Origin: Ruminococcus sp. AF41-9
Lineage (GTDB): Bacteria > Bacillota > Clostridia > Lachnospirales > Lachnospiraceae
DNA length: 64,000 nucleotides
Assembly (NCBI RefSeq): GCF_003477525.1
Contig: NZ_QUDO01000017.1
Location: 1-64,000, forward strand
Direction: 5' to 3'
Shown: positions 8,778 to 17,688 of the stretch, in pieces
Position numbering within the stretch: the first letter of the stretch is position 1
Layout of the letters: the number at the start of each line of letters is the position of its first letter
Position numbers and translations under genes: made by a program
Notes under the pieces: generated by a model
Told to the model about the DNA's origin: nothing
What the model saw: only the letters and a program-made list of their open reading frames with translations
Databases searched by the model: none

Positions 8778-10592
8778 ATGAAACATAACAAATGGACGAT
8801 GCGAAATACTCTGCTTGTCCTGTGTATCGGCAGTGTGGTATTTGCGCTGCTTTTGCAGACTTTTCTTTTTCACCAGTCACTGCGCAGGCAGATACGGGCG
8901 GAGAGCATTTCGGATCATGAAATATCTTTAAATAAAATGCAGACAGATCTGTCTAATTTTATTCACACGATACGGGGAGAAATGCTTACGATCTACAGTG
9001 AGCAGGATCTTATAAATTCTATGCGTGATGCCGCAGAACAGGATACCAGTCTGAAAGAATACTACTGGAGAACCTGGTATCTGGCAAGAAAGCGTTTTAC
9101 AAAAGAGGATCAGGTTCTGGCCATGTATCTTTATGATACGAAAGACAGGCTGATCAGTGGCTATCGATACAATTCTGTTACATATCCAAGAGACATTTAC
9201 AAATCAGACTATGATGACAATGCGGACCGGGTTTATGAGTATGTGCATGGGGACCGCACGGATCTGATGATTTCCGGTTATCATAATCCGGATGCGAAAA
9301 AAGACATTGTCCGTTTTGTCCTGAAACTCCACAATTACGATTCAGACCGCAGCAGTCTGGGCTATCTTGTCTGCGACATCAACAGCGCAGCTTTCACTTC
9401 GATTATGGGAAAATATGTGGATGTGGAGCAGGTCTGCCTGTGGCTTCAGCCTTTGAATGATCAGGTAATTGCAATGACAGGCGAGGCATCGGAAAGTCAG
9501 CGCAGGATTCAGAAACAGCTTGCAAAAGTGGTAGAGGGTTACTATCAGTCCAGTAAACTGGAACAGGAATATGATGGCAATTATCTGATCCAGGTTTCTC
9601 AGGAGAACTATAATCTCGAAGCATTTGTCCTTGTTTCCCAGTCACTTCTGACTGCAACACAGAAGGCTCTGATCCGAACACTTCTTATTATAATGGTTGC
9701 CATGATTCTGGCAATTATCGTACTGGTATTGTTTGTGTCACAGTGGATGACGAAACCGGTGGAAGAGATGAGCAGCACGATCACACGGATCAAGAACGGG
9801 GAAACGCAGCTTCGCGTGCAGCCGGTCGGATGGTCACAGGAGCTGACTACATTAGGGACAGAGTTTAATGAAATGCTTGACCGTATGGAAGTTATGGCGC
9901 AGGAAGAATTGCAGCACAAAATGCTGGTAGAGCGCACAGAATACAAAATGCTTCAGGCGCAGATCAATCCGCACTTCCTTTATAATACACTGGATACCAT
10001 GAGCGGTATTGCGAATGCACAAAACTGTCCGTTGGTAAGCGGAATGTGCCGGTCGCTCTCTGCGATTTTCCGTTACAGCCTGAACATGACAGACGAACTT
10101 TCTACTTTGCAGAATGAGATGGCACATGTGAGAAATTATCTCTATGTTATGGATGTGAGAAATGGTTCTTCCATTGCCTATGATTATCAGATAGACAGCG
10201 ACACCCTCCAGGACCCGATGCCGCGTATCTGTATCCAGCCGGTTGTCGAAAATGCCCTGACACATGGCCTGAGAAATGTGCGGAGAAAAGACAAGAAACT
10301 TCTGATCCGTTCGGAACATGTGGGTGAAAATCTGGTGATCACGGTTCAGGATAACGGGGCAGGCATGGATGCAGAAGCTATGAACCGTCTGTTAGAGCAG
10401 AATGATATGAAGCGTGTAGAGTCCGGTGTTTCCATTGGAATCCTGAATGTAAATGCACGTCTGAAAAAACTTTTTGGAAAAGAATACGGGCTGCATATTG
10501 AGAGCACGGTAGGAGAGGGAACTACCGTGACGATTAAAGTTCCGGCGGTGCTGGAAGAAGATACCGGATATTCTGACGGCAGTGCAGAATAA
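8778..10592 (+). CDS. YesM-type sensor histidine kinase
   Basis: A 604-residue membrane kinase. A first transmembrane helix (about residues 10-30) and a second (about 300-320) enclose an extracellular sensor of about 270 residues, consistent with a Cache-like fold. A HAMP linker follows (about 320-372). The His_kinase domain carries the phospho-acceptor in QINPHFLYNTLD (His about 398). ATP-binding motifs are VVENALTHGL (about 486) and DNGAGMD (about 527). This is the LytS/YesM class that pairs with AraC-type regulators and commonly senses sugars through a binding protein. The partner regulator starts 96 bases downstream and a sugar transporter follows. A galactose- or ribose-like signal is an inference from that context. 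Confidence 0.9.
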   Translation: MKHNKWTMRNTLLVLCIGSVVFALLLQTFLFHQSLRRQIRAESISDHEISLNKMQTDLSNFIHTIRGEMLTIYSEQDLINSMRDAAEQDTSLKEYYWRTWYLARKRFTKEDQVLAMYLYDTKDRLISGYRYNSVTYPRDIYKSDYDDNADRVYEYVHGDRTDLMISGYHNPDAKKDIVRFVLKLHNYDSDRSSLGYLVCDINSAAFTSIMGKYVDVEQVCLWLQPLNDQVIAMTGEASESQRRIQKQLAKVVEGYYQSSKLEQEYDGNYLIQVSQENYNLEAFVLVSQSLLTATQKALIRTLLIIMVAMILAIIVLVLFVSQWMTKPVEEMSSTITRIKNGETQLRVQPVGWSQELTTLGTEFNEMLDRMEVMAQEELQHKMLVERTEYKMLQAQINPHFLYNTLDTMSGIANAQNCPLVSGMCRSLSAIFRYSLNMTDELSTLQNEMAHVRNYLYVMDVRNGSSIAYDYQIDSDTLQDPMPRICIQPVVENALTHGLRNVRRKDKKLLIRSEHVGENLVITVQDNGAGMDAEAMNRLLEQNDMKRVESGVSIGILNVNARLKKLFGKEYGLHIESTVGEGTTVTIKVPAVLEEDTGYSDGSAE

Positions 10593-10688
10593 ATCCGGAG
10601 AGAAAGGTATTTTTTGAAAAAGGCTGCCATCAGTGCAGAGAAACGCAAAATGAGAGATTACAGATGATAGAAACAGGAGGATATATCA

Positions 10689-12335
10689 TTGAAATCCATG
10701 AAATACAAAGTCCTTGCGGCGGACGATGAATTCTGGAGCCGCGAAAATATACGAAGCCTGATTCCATGGGAGGAATATTCACTGGAATTTCTGGAGCCTG
10801 CCTGTGATGGGGAGGAGGTTCTGGAAAGAATCCCCGAGGAGCATCCGGATATTATTCTGACAGATATCAATATGCCGTTCTTAAGCGGTCTGGAATTATT
10901 GCAGAGACTTCAGAAAGAGTATCCGGATATCGTGACGGTCGCGATCAGCGGATATGATGATTTTGATAAAGTAAAAGGAGTATTTGTATCCGGGGGGCTG
11001 GACTATCTGCTGAAACCGGTGGGAAAAGAAGAACTGGTCAAAGTCCTCACCAAAGCACTGGGAGTTCTGGAAGAAAGAGAGAACGCGAAGAAGCAGGATG
11101 AAACCAGCCGTATCCAGGAACATAAACTTTCATCATTTCTGGAGGACAGTGAATACTCCGCACTGCTTTCCGGAAAATTATATGGTCAGTCTGCATCTCA
11201 GACTTATGTTTCCAGTACAAATACATTCTCAGAAGTGACGACTCTGATGGTGAAGTTTTACAATATCACAGAAATCGCGGAGCAATTTGAACATGACAAT
11301 CTGCTGATGTCCTGGAATATCAAGTACAGACTGAGGGAGCTGACCGGTTCTGCGGGAAATCCGATCATTTTTAATAACAGTAACAAAATGAGTGAGTTTC
11401 TGATCGTAAAAACAGCAGATGCCAGGGAACTCCGGACACTTTCAGAGAACATTCTGAAAGAATTTCCACTGGAAGAATACGGACCGGTTTCCGTTGTTCT
11501 TCATGAACAGACCAGTTCGCTGGACGATATCGGCACGGTTTACAGGGAACTGATCTCAACTCTTGTTACCCGTCCGTTTAACCGCAGCCATTGTATTCTG
11601 TCCTGCCCGGAGGAGAAAAACAGCGGGCTTCAGAAGAATGAGGATATTCAGATGTCCGGAAAGGCGGCACCTGCCCATATGGAGACGGAGCTTTATCATC
11701 TGCTGTCAACCGGACAGAAAGCAGAGACAGAGAAGCTGATTTTCAAGACCTGTAATTTCAGACATTGCGATGATGGCACCTGGAGCTATCTGGATGTAAA
11801 GCAGTATGTTGGAAGAATTACGGGAATCATGTACCGTTATGTGCAGGAGAAATGCCCGGAGCTGACCGCACAGGCAGAGGAAGCCATGGACAATATTGAT
11901 TATTATATGAAATGTCTGAATGCACCGTCTCTGTTCGCGTCCCTGAAAATCCTGCTGGACAGCCTATGGGAGAGTGGAGAGGACAGAAGCTCTGACTCTA
12001 ATTCCAGTTCCATCGTGCAGCAGGTAGAACAGATTCACAGATATATGGAACGTTCTTACCACGAGAATATTACACTTACCGCTCTGGCAGAGCAGTACCA
12101 TATGGATGCCAGCTATCTCTCCAGAATTTTCAGCCAGAAATACGGGGAGACGATCATTGCCTTTCTCACCAGGATCCGTATGGAAAAGGCAGCAGAACTT
12201 ATGAAAGATCAGGATAAGAAACTGGAGACGATTTCGTTTCTGGTGGGTTATGATGACTATAACTATTTTAGCAGAGTATTCCGCAAAAAGATGGGATGCA
12301 GCCCAAGAGAATATCGGAACAATCTTGCACAGTGA
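10689..12335 (+). CDS. YesN-type response regulator with AraC DNA-binding domain
   Basis: A 548-residue cytoplasmic regulator. The receiver domain at residues 1-125 has the acidic pair in AADDE (Asp11, Asp12), the phospho-acceptor Asp59 in LTDINMP and the conserved Lys109 in LLKPVG. A long middle region follows. The C-terminal AraC double helix-turn-helix (about 440-545) contains LTALAEQYHMDASYLSRIF and ISFLVGYDDYNYFSRVF, ending SPREYR. The start chosen is TTG at 10689, 8 bases after AGGAGG. The ATG nine bases further on is too far from that site. It is the partner of the kinase just upstream and probably activates the sugar ABC operon downstream. Confidence 0.9.
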   Translation: MKSMKYKVLAADDEFWSRENIRSLIPWEEYSLEFLEPACDGEEVLERIPEEHPDIILTDINMPFLSGLELLQRLQKEYPDIVTVAISGYDDFDKVKGVFVSGGLDYLLKPVGKEELVKVLTKALGVLEERENAKKQDETSRIQEHKLSSFLEDSEYSALLSGKLYGQSASQTYVSSTNTFSEVTTLMVKFYNITEIAEQFEHDNLLMSWNIKYRLRELTGSAGNPIIFNNSNKMSEFLIVKTADARELRTLSENILKEFPLEEYGPVSVVLHEQTSSLDDIGTVYRELISTLVTRPFNRSHCILSCPEEKNSGLQKNEDIQMSGKAAPAHMETELYHLLSTGQKAETEKLIFKTCNFRHCDDGTWSYLDVKQYVGRITGIMYRYVQEKCPELTAQAEEAMDNIDYYMKCLNAPSLFASLKILLDSLWESGEDRSSDSNSSSIVQQVEQIHRYMERSYHENITLTALAEQYHMDASYLSRIFSQKYGETIIAFLTRIRMEKAAELMKDQDKKLETISFLVGYDDYNYFSRVFRKKMGCSPREYRNNLAQ

Positions 12336-12352
12336 TCCAGGAAAGCGACCAT

Positions 12353-12425
12353 ACAAGTTACAGCTATTTTGTATAACTTGTTCACATTTTGTCCAACTTT
12401 CATATACAAACTGGTCAAAAATGTG
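12353..12425 (+). promoter_or_regulatory. Paired inverted repeats upstream of the sugar ABC operon
   Basis: In the 227-base gap before the binding-protein gene, ACAAGTTA (12353-12360) is the exact reverse complement of TAACTTGT (12374-12381). CACATTTTG (12383-12391) is nearly complementary to CAAAAATGTG (12416-12425). No T run follows, so these look like protein-binding sites rather than a terminator. The YesN-type regulator encoded upstream is the obvious candidate ligand. That assignment is inference. Confidence 0.45.
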
Positions 12426-12562
12426 CAACAAAAATTTCCAAATATGTCCTAACTGCCTAATCCTTAAATATGGTTTAATATAGTCACAGAAGGAACGGAA
12501 AGCCCGGAAAAAACTTCCGTTCAAAAACAAAAAACCAAATTATTCAAGGAGGGTTTTACAAC

Positions 12563-13705
12563 ATGAAAAAAAGAATGAGAAAAGCAGTCGCTATCGCAGC
12601 AACAGCAGCAATGGTTGGTTCTTTACCAATGGGTGCAGTAACAGCACAGGCAGCCGATGACGATATCACAATCGGTGTATCAATCTGGAGCTCCACAGAC
12701 GTACTTGGAAGCCAGAGTAAGAAAATCATCGACAAAGCAGCTGATGCTCTTGGCGTTAACGTAATGTATGTTGACCAGGGTCACGTATCTGAGCAGGTTA
12801 CAGCTTCTGTTGAACAGCTTTGTGCAGCAGGATGTAACGGTATCGTAATCTGTAACTCAGCAGACTCTGAAATGACATCTGCAATCCAGACCTGCGATGC
12901 AAACCAGGTTTACCTTACACAGTTCTACCGTATCATCTCCGAAGAGAACAGCCCTGAAGTATATCAGACAGCATGCAACTCCCAGTATTATCTTGGTGCA
13001 GTTCATGAAGACGAAGTAACAAACGGATATACACTGGTTAACCTGCTTCTTGAAAACGGCGACAGAAACATCGGTCTTGAAGCATGGACAGTTGGTGATG
13101 CTACATTCCAGCAGAGATGGAAAGGTTATCAGCAGGCAGTTGACGAATGGAACGAAGCTAACCCGGATGATCAGGCAACAATGACAGAGCCTGTATACGC
13201 TAACACATCTTCTGAAGAAGGCGCAGCAGCAGCTCTTTCCCTTTACAACTCCAATCCTGATATGGACGCTCTGATCGTTGCAGGTGGCGGCGGTGACCCA
13301 CTCGTTGGTTCTATCGGTGCTCTGGCAAACGAAGGACTTACAGGAAAGATCGACGTTGTTTCCACAGACTTCCTTGATGACCTTGGCGAGCAGCTTCAGT
13401 CTGGCGGAATGTTTGCTGAATCAGGCGGACACTTCTGCGACCCGTTATATGCATTCCTTATCACATATAACGCAATCAAAGGCAACTATGTAAAAGATGA
13501 AGGATCCTTCGGATACGAAATCCAGTTCCCATATCTGTATGTATCTTCTTCCGAAGACTATGAAAACTACAAGAAATACTTTGTAGATGATGATCCATAT
13601 ACAGACGAAGAACTCGTTGAATTAGCAGGATACAGCTTCGACGATCTGAACAAAGCTGCAACATCACTTTCTATCGACGACGTTATTTCCCGTCACAGCA
13701 ACTAA
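12563..13705 (+). CDS. Sugar ABC transporter substrate-binding protein (RbsB-like)
   Basis: A 380-residue exported binding protein of the periplasmic-binding-protein type 1 class (ribose/galactose group). It starts with a signal peptide ending AQA-ADDD near residue 31. The mature chain opens ITIGVSIWSSTDVLGSQSKK and has the family pattern of two Rossmann-like lobes (GIVICNSADSEM; DALIVAGGGGD; IDVVSTDFLDD). I see no lipobox cysteine after the hydrophobic stretch, although most binding proteins of Gram-positive bacteria are lipoproteins. It is the first gene of an operon with permease, ATPase and permease genes. Strong AGGAGG site at 12548-12553. The ligand is not identifiable from sequence. 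Confidence 0.88.
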   Translation: MKKRMRKAVAIAATAAMVGSLPMGAVTAQAADDDITIGVSIWSSTDVLGSQSKKIIDKAADALGVNVMYVDQGHVSEQVTASVEQLCAAGCNGIVICNSADSEMTSAIQTCDANQVYLTQFYRIISEENSPEVYQTACNSQYYLGAVHEDEVTNGYTLVNLLLENGDRNIGLEAWTVGDATFQQRWKGYQQAVDEWNEANPDDQATMTEPVYANTSSEEGAAAALSLYNSNPDMDALIVAGGGGDPLVGSIGALANEGLTGKIDVVSTDFLDDLGEQLQSGGMFAESGGHFCDPLYAFLITYNAIKGNYVKDEGSFGYEIQFPYLYVSSSEDYENYKKYFVDDDPYTDEELVELAGYSFDDLNKAATSLSIDDVISRHSN

Positions 13706-13720
13706 TATGACGAACTTAAA

Positions 13721-13752
13721 CTCCACTGCCTTTCCTCCAAAAGGCAGTGGAG
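13721..13752 (+). terminator. Intercistronic hairpin after the binding-protein gene
   Basis: CTCCACTGCCTTT (13721-13733) pairs perfectly with AAAGGCAGTGGAG (13740-13752), followed by ATTTT. Placed between the binding-protein gene and the rest of its operon, such a hairpin usually lowers downstream transcription or protects the upstream mRNA, giving more binding protein than permease. Confidence 0.65.
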
Positions 13753-13776
13753 ATTTTAAAAAGAGGTTATGATTAG

Positions 13777-13838
13777 CGCCCGCCCGAAGCAAAAGGCCAA
13801 ACCTGATAAAGTGTCTGACCTCCTGCTTTTGGCGGGCG
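13777..13838 (+). promoter_or_regulatory. Second intercistronic stem before the permease
   Basis: CGCCCGCC (13777-13784) pairs with GGCGGGCG (13831-13838), extended by CAAAAG/CTTTT across a bulge. It ends 12 bases before the AGGAG site of the permease gene, so it may mask or expose that start. There is no T run. Confidence 0.45.
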
Positions 13839-13862
13839 AAGAAATGGATAAGGAGAATGGTT

Positions 13863-14801
13863 ATGAAGAAACTCAAACAAAGCCAGTATTACGGAATCGG
13901 CATTCTGATTCTTATGCTTGTAGTTTTCTGGGCAGTATTCAAAGTGCTTGCACCAACTACGTTCGGTTCCCCTGCAAAACTGGCTACTTACATGAAATCA
14001 GCATTAATTTACGCAGTCGGCGGATGCGGTCTCTACTTTATCTGCGTAATGGGACCTTTCGATATGAGCGTTGGTGCCAATATCGTACTTTCCTCCATTA
14101 TCGCCTGCAACGCAAGTGAGAAATTCGGTTATGCCGGTCTTATTATTGCACCGCTGATCTGTGGCACTATCATCGGTCTGATCAATGGTATCGTTTATAT
14201 CAAATTACATATTTCTTCCCTGATCGTTACCTGTGCGCTGTCCCTGATCTATGAGGCATTCAGTGTATATGCAACAAACGGAAAGAACGTAATCCTTTCT
14301 ACAGATTACAGAGCATTCGGTGATTATCCGGTCAACCTGATCCTGGCACTGATCGCATATATGCTCTGCGCATTCATCCTGAAATACACCAAGATCGGTA
14401 CTTATACTTACGCAATCGGAAGCAACGAAGTTGTAGCGAAGAACATGGGTGTAAATGTTCCAAAATATAAAATCGTAGCATTTACTCTTGCAGGATTCTT
14501 CTTCGGACTTCAGGCAATCCTGACAATCAGCTTTGGTACTTCCATGACATCAGCTTCCAACCTTTCCTCAATGAGCCGTAACTTTACTCCTCTGATGGGA
14601 ACCTTCTTTGGACTGGCATTTAAGAAATACGGCCATCCGGTTATCGCTATCGTAATCGGTGAAATGATCATTCAGCTTATGTTCAACGGATTCGTTGCAC
14701 TCGGTGCTCCTACCACAATCCAGAACGTGGTAACAGGTGTTGCCCTGCTGGTTATCGTTGCACTGACAACCAAACCGGTTAAAGGTCTTGTAGTAAAATA
14801 A
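13863..14801 (+). CDS. Sugar ABC transporter permease (RbsC family)
   Basis: A 312-residue inner-membrane permease of the branched-chain/ribose type (BPD_transp_2), with about eight to ten hydrophobic helices. Family marks are MGPFDMSVGANIVLSS early, GLINGIVYIKLHI in the middle and the GSNEVVAKNMGVNV coupling segment near residue 195, which contacts the ATPase. The ATG at 13863 lies 7 bases after AGGAG. An in-frame ATG at 13857 lies only one base from that site and is less likely. It is followed 11 bases later by the ATPase gene. With the second permease at 16321 it would form a heterodimeric channel. Confidence 0.88.
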   Translation: MKKLKQSQYYGIGILILMLVVFWAVFKVLAPTTFGSPAKLATYMKSALIYAVGGCGLYFICVMGPFDMSVGANIVLSSIIACNASEKFGYAGLIIAPLICGTIIGLINGIVYIKLHISSLIVTCALSLIYEAFSVYATNGKNVILSTDYRAFGDYPVNLILALIAYMLCAFILKYTKIGTYTYAIGSNEVVAKNMGVNVPKYKIVAFTLAGFFFGLQAILTISFGTSMTSASNLSSMSRNFTPLMGTFFGLAFKKYGHPVIAIVIGEMIIQLMFNGFVALGAPTTIQNVVTGVALLVIVALTTKPVKGLVVK

Positions 14802-14812
14802 GGAGAACGATT

Positions 14813-16308
14813 ATGGGTGAAATATTATTAAGAGCAGAAAATATTGATAAACATTTTGGCATCACACACGCCCTGGACAACGTTTCCTTTACCTTTGAAA
14901 AAGGTGAGATCCACGCACTGATCGGTGAAAACGGTTCCGGTAAATCCACACTGACTTCCTGCCTGACAGGTATCTATCAGAAAGATTCCGGTAAATTCAT
15001 CCTTGAAGGCAAAGAAATCACTGCAACCAACCAGGTTGAAGCCAACCATCAGGGTGTAGCCATCATCGTACAGGAGATCGGAACACTTTCCGGACTGACT
15101 GTAGCAGAGAATATTTTCCTTGGAAACGAGGACCAGTTCACAAAACATGGTATCAAAAATACCGCAGCAATGAACAAGAAAGCCCAGGAATATCTGGACA
15201 GCTACGGATTCAACTATATTGATGCAACAAAAGTAATCGATGATTACAACTTCGAGGATCGTAAATTAGTAGAGATCGTAAAATCCACTTACTTCAATCC
15301 GAAGGTACTGGTTGTCGATGAGACAACAACAGCACTTGGTCAGAAAGGCCGTGAAGAACTTTTCAAAGTTATGCACAGAGTCCGTGACACAGGAACTGCG
15401 TAATCTTCATTTCCCATGACCTTGAGGAAGTTATTGAGCAGTCTGATAACATTAGTGTTCTTCGAGATGGTGTCAAAATCGGTTCTATTACAAAAGCAGA
15501 AGCAACTCCTGACAGACTGAAAGCCTTAATGGTAGGTCGTGAGATCGGTGACAGCTATTATCGTACAGACTACGGCGAACCAATTTCCAAAGAAGTGGTT
15601 CTTTCCGCTAAGAATGTAACTGTAAAAGGTCAGATCGAGAACCTGAATCTTGATCTTCACAAAGGTGAGATCCTTGGTATCGGAGGACTTTCCGAGTGCG
15701 GTATGCATGAAGTTGGTAAGGCACTTTTCGGCGCTTCCTATTATCGTCAGGGAACAGTAACTCTGGGCGACGGCACACCGATCAATTCCATTCCGGATGC
15801 CATCAAACACAGTATCGCATATGCTTCCAAAGACCGTGACAATGAGTCATTGGTAATCAATGATACCATCGGCGATAACATCTGTCTCCCATCCCTTGAG
15901 GATCTGAAGACACATGGATTCCTTCGTGCAAAGACCATGAATGAATTTGCCAATAAATTTGCAAAACAGATGAGTACAAAAATGACAGGCGTTGACCAGT
16001 TTGTATCCGCTCTTTCCGGTGGTAACAAACAGAAAGTCGTTCTTGCACGCTGGGTTGGTAAAGACTCCGACCTGATCATCCTTGACTCCCCTACCCGTGG
16101 TATTGATGTCAAAGTAAAAGCTGACATCTACGCCATGATGAACGATATGAGAAAAAGAGGAAAATCCATCATTATGATTTCCGAGGAAATCATGGAACTT
16201 CTGGGTATGGCAGACCGTATCCTGATCATGAAAGACGGCAAGATCAATGGTGAATTCCTTCGCTCTCCGGATCTGAAAGATACAGATCTGATTGACAATA
16301 TGATTTAA
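14813..16308 (+). pseudogene. Sugar ABC transporter ATP-binding protein (RbsA-like), one-base frameshift
   Basis: Two open frames (14813-15403 and about 15390-16308) together give one RbsA-type double ATPase of about 498 residues, the normal family length. One base is missing near 15391: restoring a G in ACTGCG gives the expected run TAVIFISHDLEE. The first ATPase domain has a good Walker A (GENGSGKST) and Walker B (VLVVDETT), but its signature region reads YNFEDRKLVE instead of LSGGQ. The second domain has a poor Walker A (GGLSECGMHEVGKA), a proper signature (SALSGGNKQK), and Walker B LIILDSPTRGID, where serine replaces the catalytic glutamate. Both permeases and the binding protein are intact, so a sequencing error or recent mutation is likely. 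Confidence 0.85.
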
Positions 16309-16320
16309 GGGGGTAAAAAA

Positions 16321-17280
16321 ATGAGTACAACAAAAAAATCAACTGAGCAAGTACCATTTCTGGAACGTCCCATTGTGCGTACGATTCTTCCTATCGCAGG
16401 ATTCGTGATCATCTGTGTATTGTTTGCAATCCTCACAGACGGCAGACTGTTTCAGCCGAAAAATATATCACTGCTTCTGAGCCAGTCATACATGCTGCTG
16501 ATCTCATCCATCGGCGTATTCATGGTCATGACAATGGGCGGCCTGGATTTCTCCCAGGGCTCCATGCTCGGTGTAGCTTCCATCGTAGTTTGCTACCTTT
16601 CCCATTACAACATGATTCTGGCAGCACTCGGCGGTGTGGTAACAGGCGGACTCATCGGTCTGATCAATGGTTACTTCAATGTTAAGAGAAAAATCACAAG
16701 CTTCATTGTTACAATCTGTACCATGTACCTGTTCCGTGGAGTTTGTGCTTATGCAACAACAAACTCACCGGTTTACGCAGTAAGTGATATTTCCAAATAT
16801 AACACACTGCCATTTATGCTTACTTTTACAGTGATCATCTTCGTAGTGGCATATCTTGTATTCACTTACACAGGTCTGGGCTCCAGACTGAAAGCAATCG
16901 GTGCAGGTGAAACAGCAGCAAGATTTGCAGGTATCCGTGTAGAGACTACAAAGATCCTTGTATTCGTAGCAGCAGGATGCATCACAGGACTTGCAGCATT
17001 TGTCAATGCCATCAAAGTAGGTTCCGTTACATCCACAGCCGGAAACCAGCTCGAAACACAGATCATGATCGCCCTCGTACTCGGCGGAATGCCGGTAAAC
17101 GGCGGTGCCAAGGTTAAATTCTACAACATCATCCTTGGCGTTATGACCTACAAAGTACTTTCCAGTGGTCTGGTAATGCTGATGATGCCAACCCAGTTAC
17201 AGCAGTTGATCCTTGGTGTGATCTTCCTGATCGAAGTAGCAATCTTCAGCGACAGAAAGACTGGTATGATCGTTAAATAA
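16321..17280 (+). CDS. Sugar ABC transporter permease, second subunit (RbsC family)
   Basis: A 319-residue multi-helix membrane protein related to but distinct from the permease at 13863. It shows MTMGGLDFSQGSMLGVASIVV, GLINGYFNVKRKITSF and the coupling segment GAGETAARFAGIRV (about residue 195-208), plus a C-terminal GGMPVNGGAKVKF region. A GGGGG ribosome site precedes the ATG. It is the last gene of the operon, 12 bases after the ATPase. Transporters of this group with two different permease genes are known in Firmicutes for galactose, ribose or autoinducer-type sugars. The substrate here is open. Confidence 0.88.
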   Translation: MSTTKKSTEQVPFLERPIVRTILPIAGFVIICVLFAILTDGRLFQPKNISLLLSQSYMLLISSIGVFMVMTMGGLDFSQGSMLGVASIVVCYLSHYNMILAALGGVVTGGLIGLINGYFNVKRKITSFIVTICTMYLFRGVCAYATTNSPVYAVSDISKYNTLPFMLTFTVIIFVVAYLVFTYTGLGSRLKAIGAGETAARFAGIRVETTKILVFVAAGCITGLAAFVNAIKVGSVTSTAGNQLETQIMIALVLGGMPVNGGAKVKFYNIILGVMTYKVLSSGLVMLMMPTQLQQLILGVIFLIEVAIFSDRKTGMIVK

Positions 17281-17425
17281 TCGGTTATCAGATAATTGCT
17301 TGTCTGATGCTCAACGTTTGACGATTAGATAATAGATTTCTAAATAATCATTACAATCGTTACAGACTTATATGGCAAAGAACCTCCGCCATATAGCTGA
17401 CATATTCTCATTACTATACTTACAT

Positions 17426-17473
17426 AAAATCCCCGTCTTCCGCAGATTTAGTTCTGCGGGAGGTGGGGATTTT
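17426..17473. terminator. Terminator of the sugar ABC operon
   Basis: AAAATCCCC (17426-17434) pairs with GGGGATTTT (17465-17473), and the inner CTTCCGCAGA pairs with TCTGCGGGAG around a short loop. The symmetrical A/T ends would let it stop transcription from both sides. It lies 146 bases after the permease stop. Confidence 0.7.
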
Positions 17474-17498
17474 GTCGAAAATTTCTCTTTGTCGAAAC

Positions 17499-17688
17499 CA
17501 TCCTTTTGCGTTATACTAAGCCCAAAGAGTTCTTCTGATTCAGAAAGGACAGAAGAATGGCGTATCATTCCGAATATCATGGTGTACGTCTGGATGTTTA
17601 TGCTGATGATGCAGAAAAGAGACGCTTTAATGTAGAGATGCAGGTTACTTTGTGTAGAAGTTACCTTTTTCCAGAGATTTATCTCTGA
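17499..17688 (+). pseudogene. Relic of an Rpn-family nuclease gene with its promoter region
   Basis: The stretch 17503-17555 resembles the 55 bases upstream of the intact Rpn gene at 3738, including TATACTAAG and AAAGAGTTCTTCTG. An ATG at 17557 then opens a 43-codon frame whose residues 1-32 (YHSEYHGVRLDVYADD and RRFNVEMQVTL) match residues 50-82 of the intact protein, keeping the catalytic aspartate and E-x-Q. The first 49 codons and everything after VTL are missing. It ends inside the 3' end of the OLD nuclease gene on the other strand. This is a decayed duplicate. Together with the terminator it accounts for the gap 17281-17678. Confidence 0.75.

Noticed and set aside
14813..16308. Programmed ribosomal frameshifting in the RbsA-like gene
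   Set aside because: No slippery heptamer or downstream stem typical of programmed shifts is seen at 15391, and relatives of this family are not known to use it.
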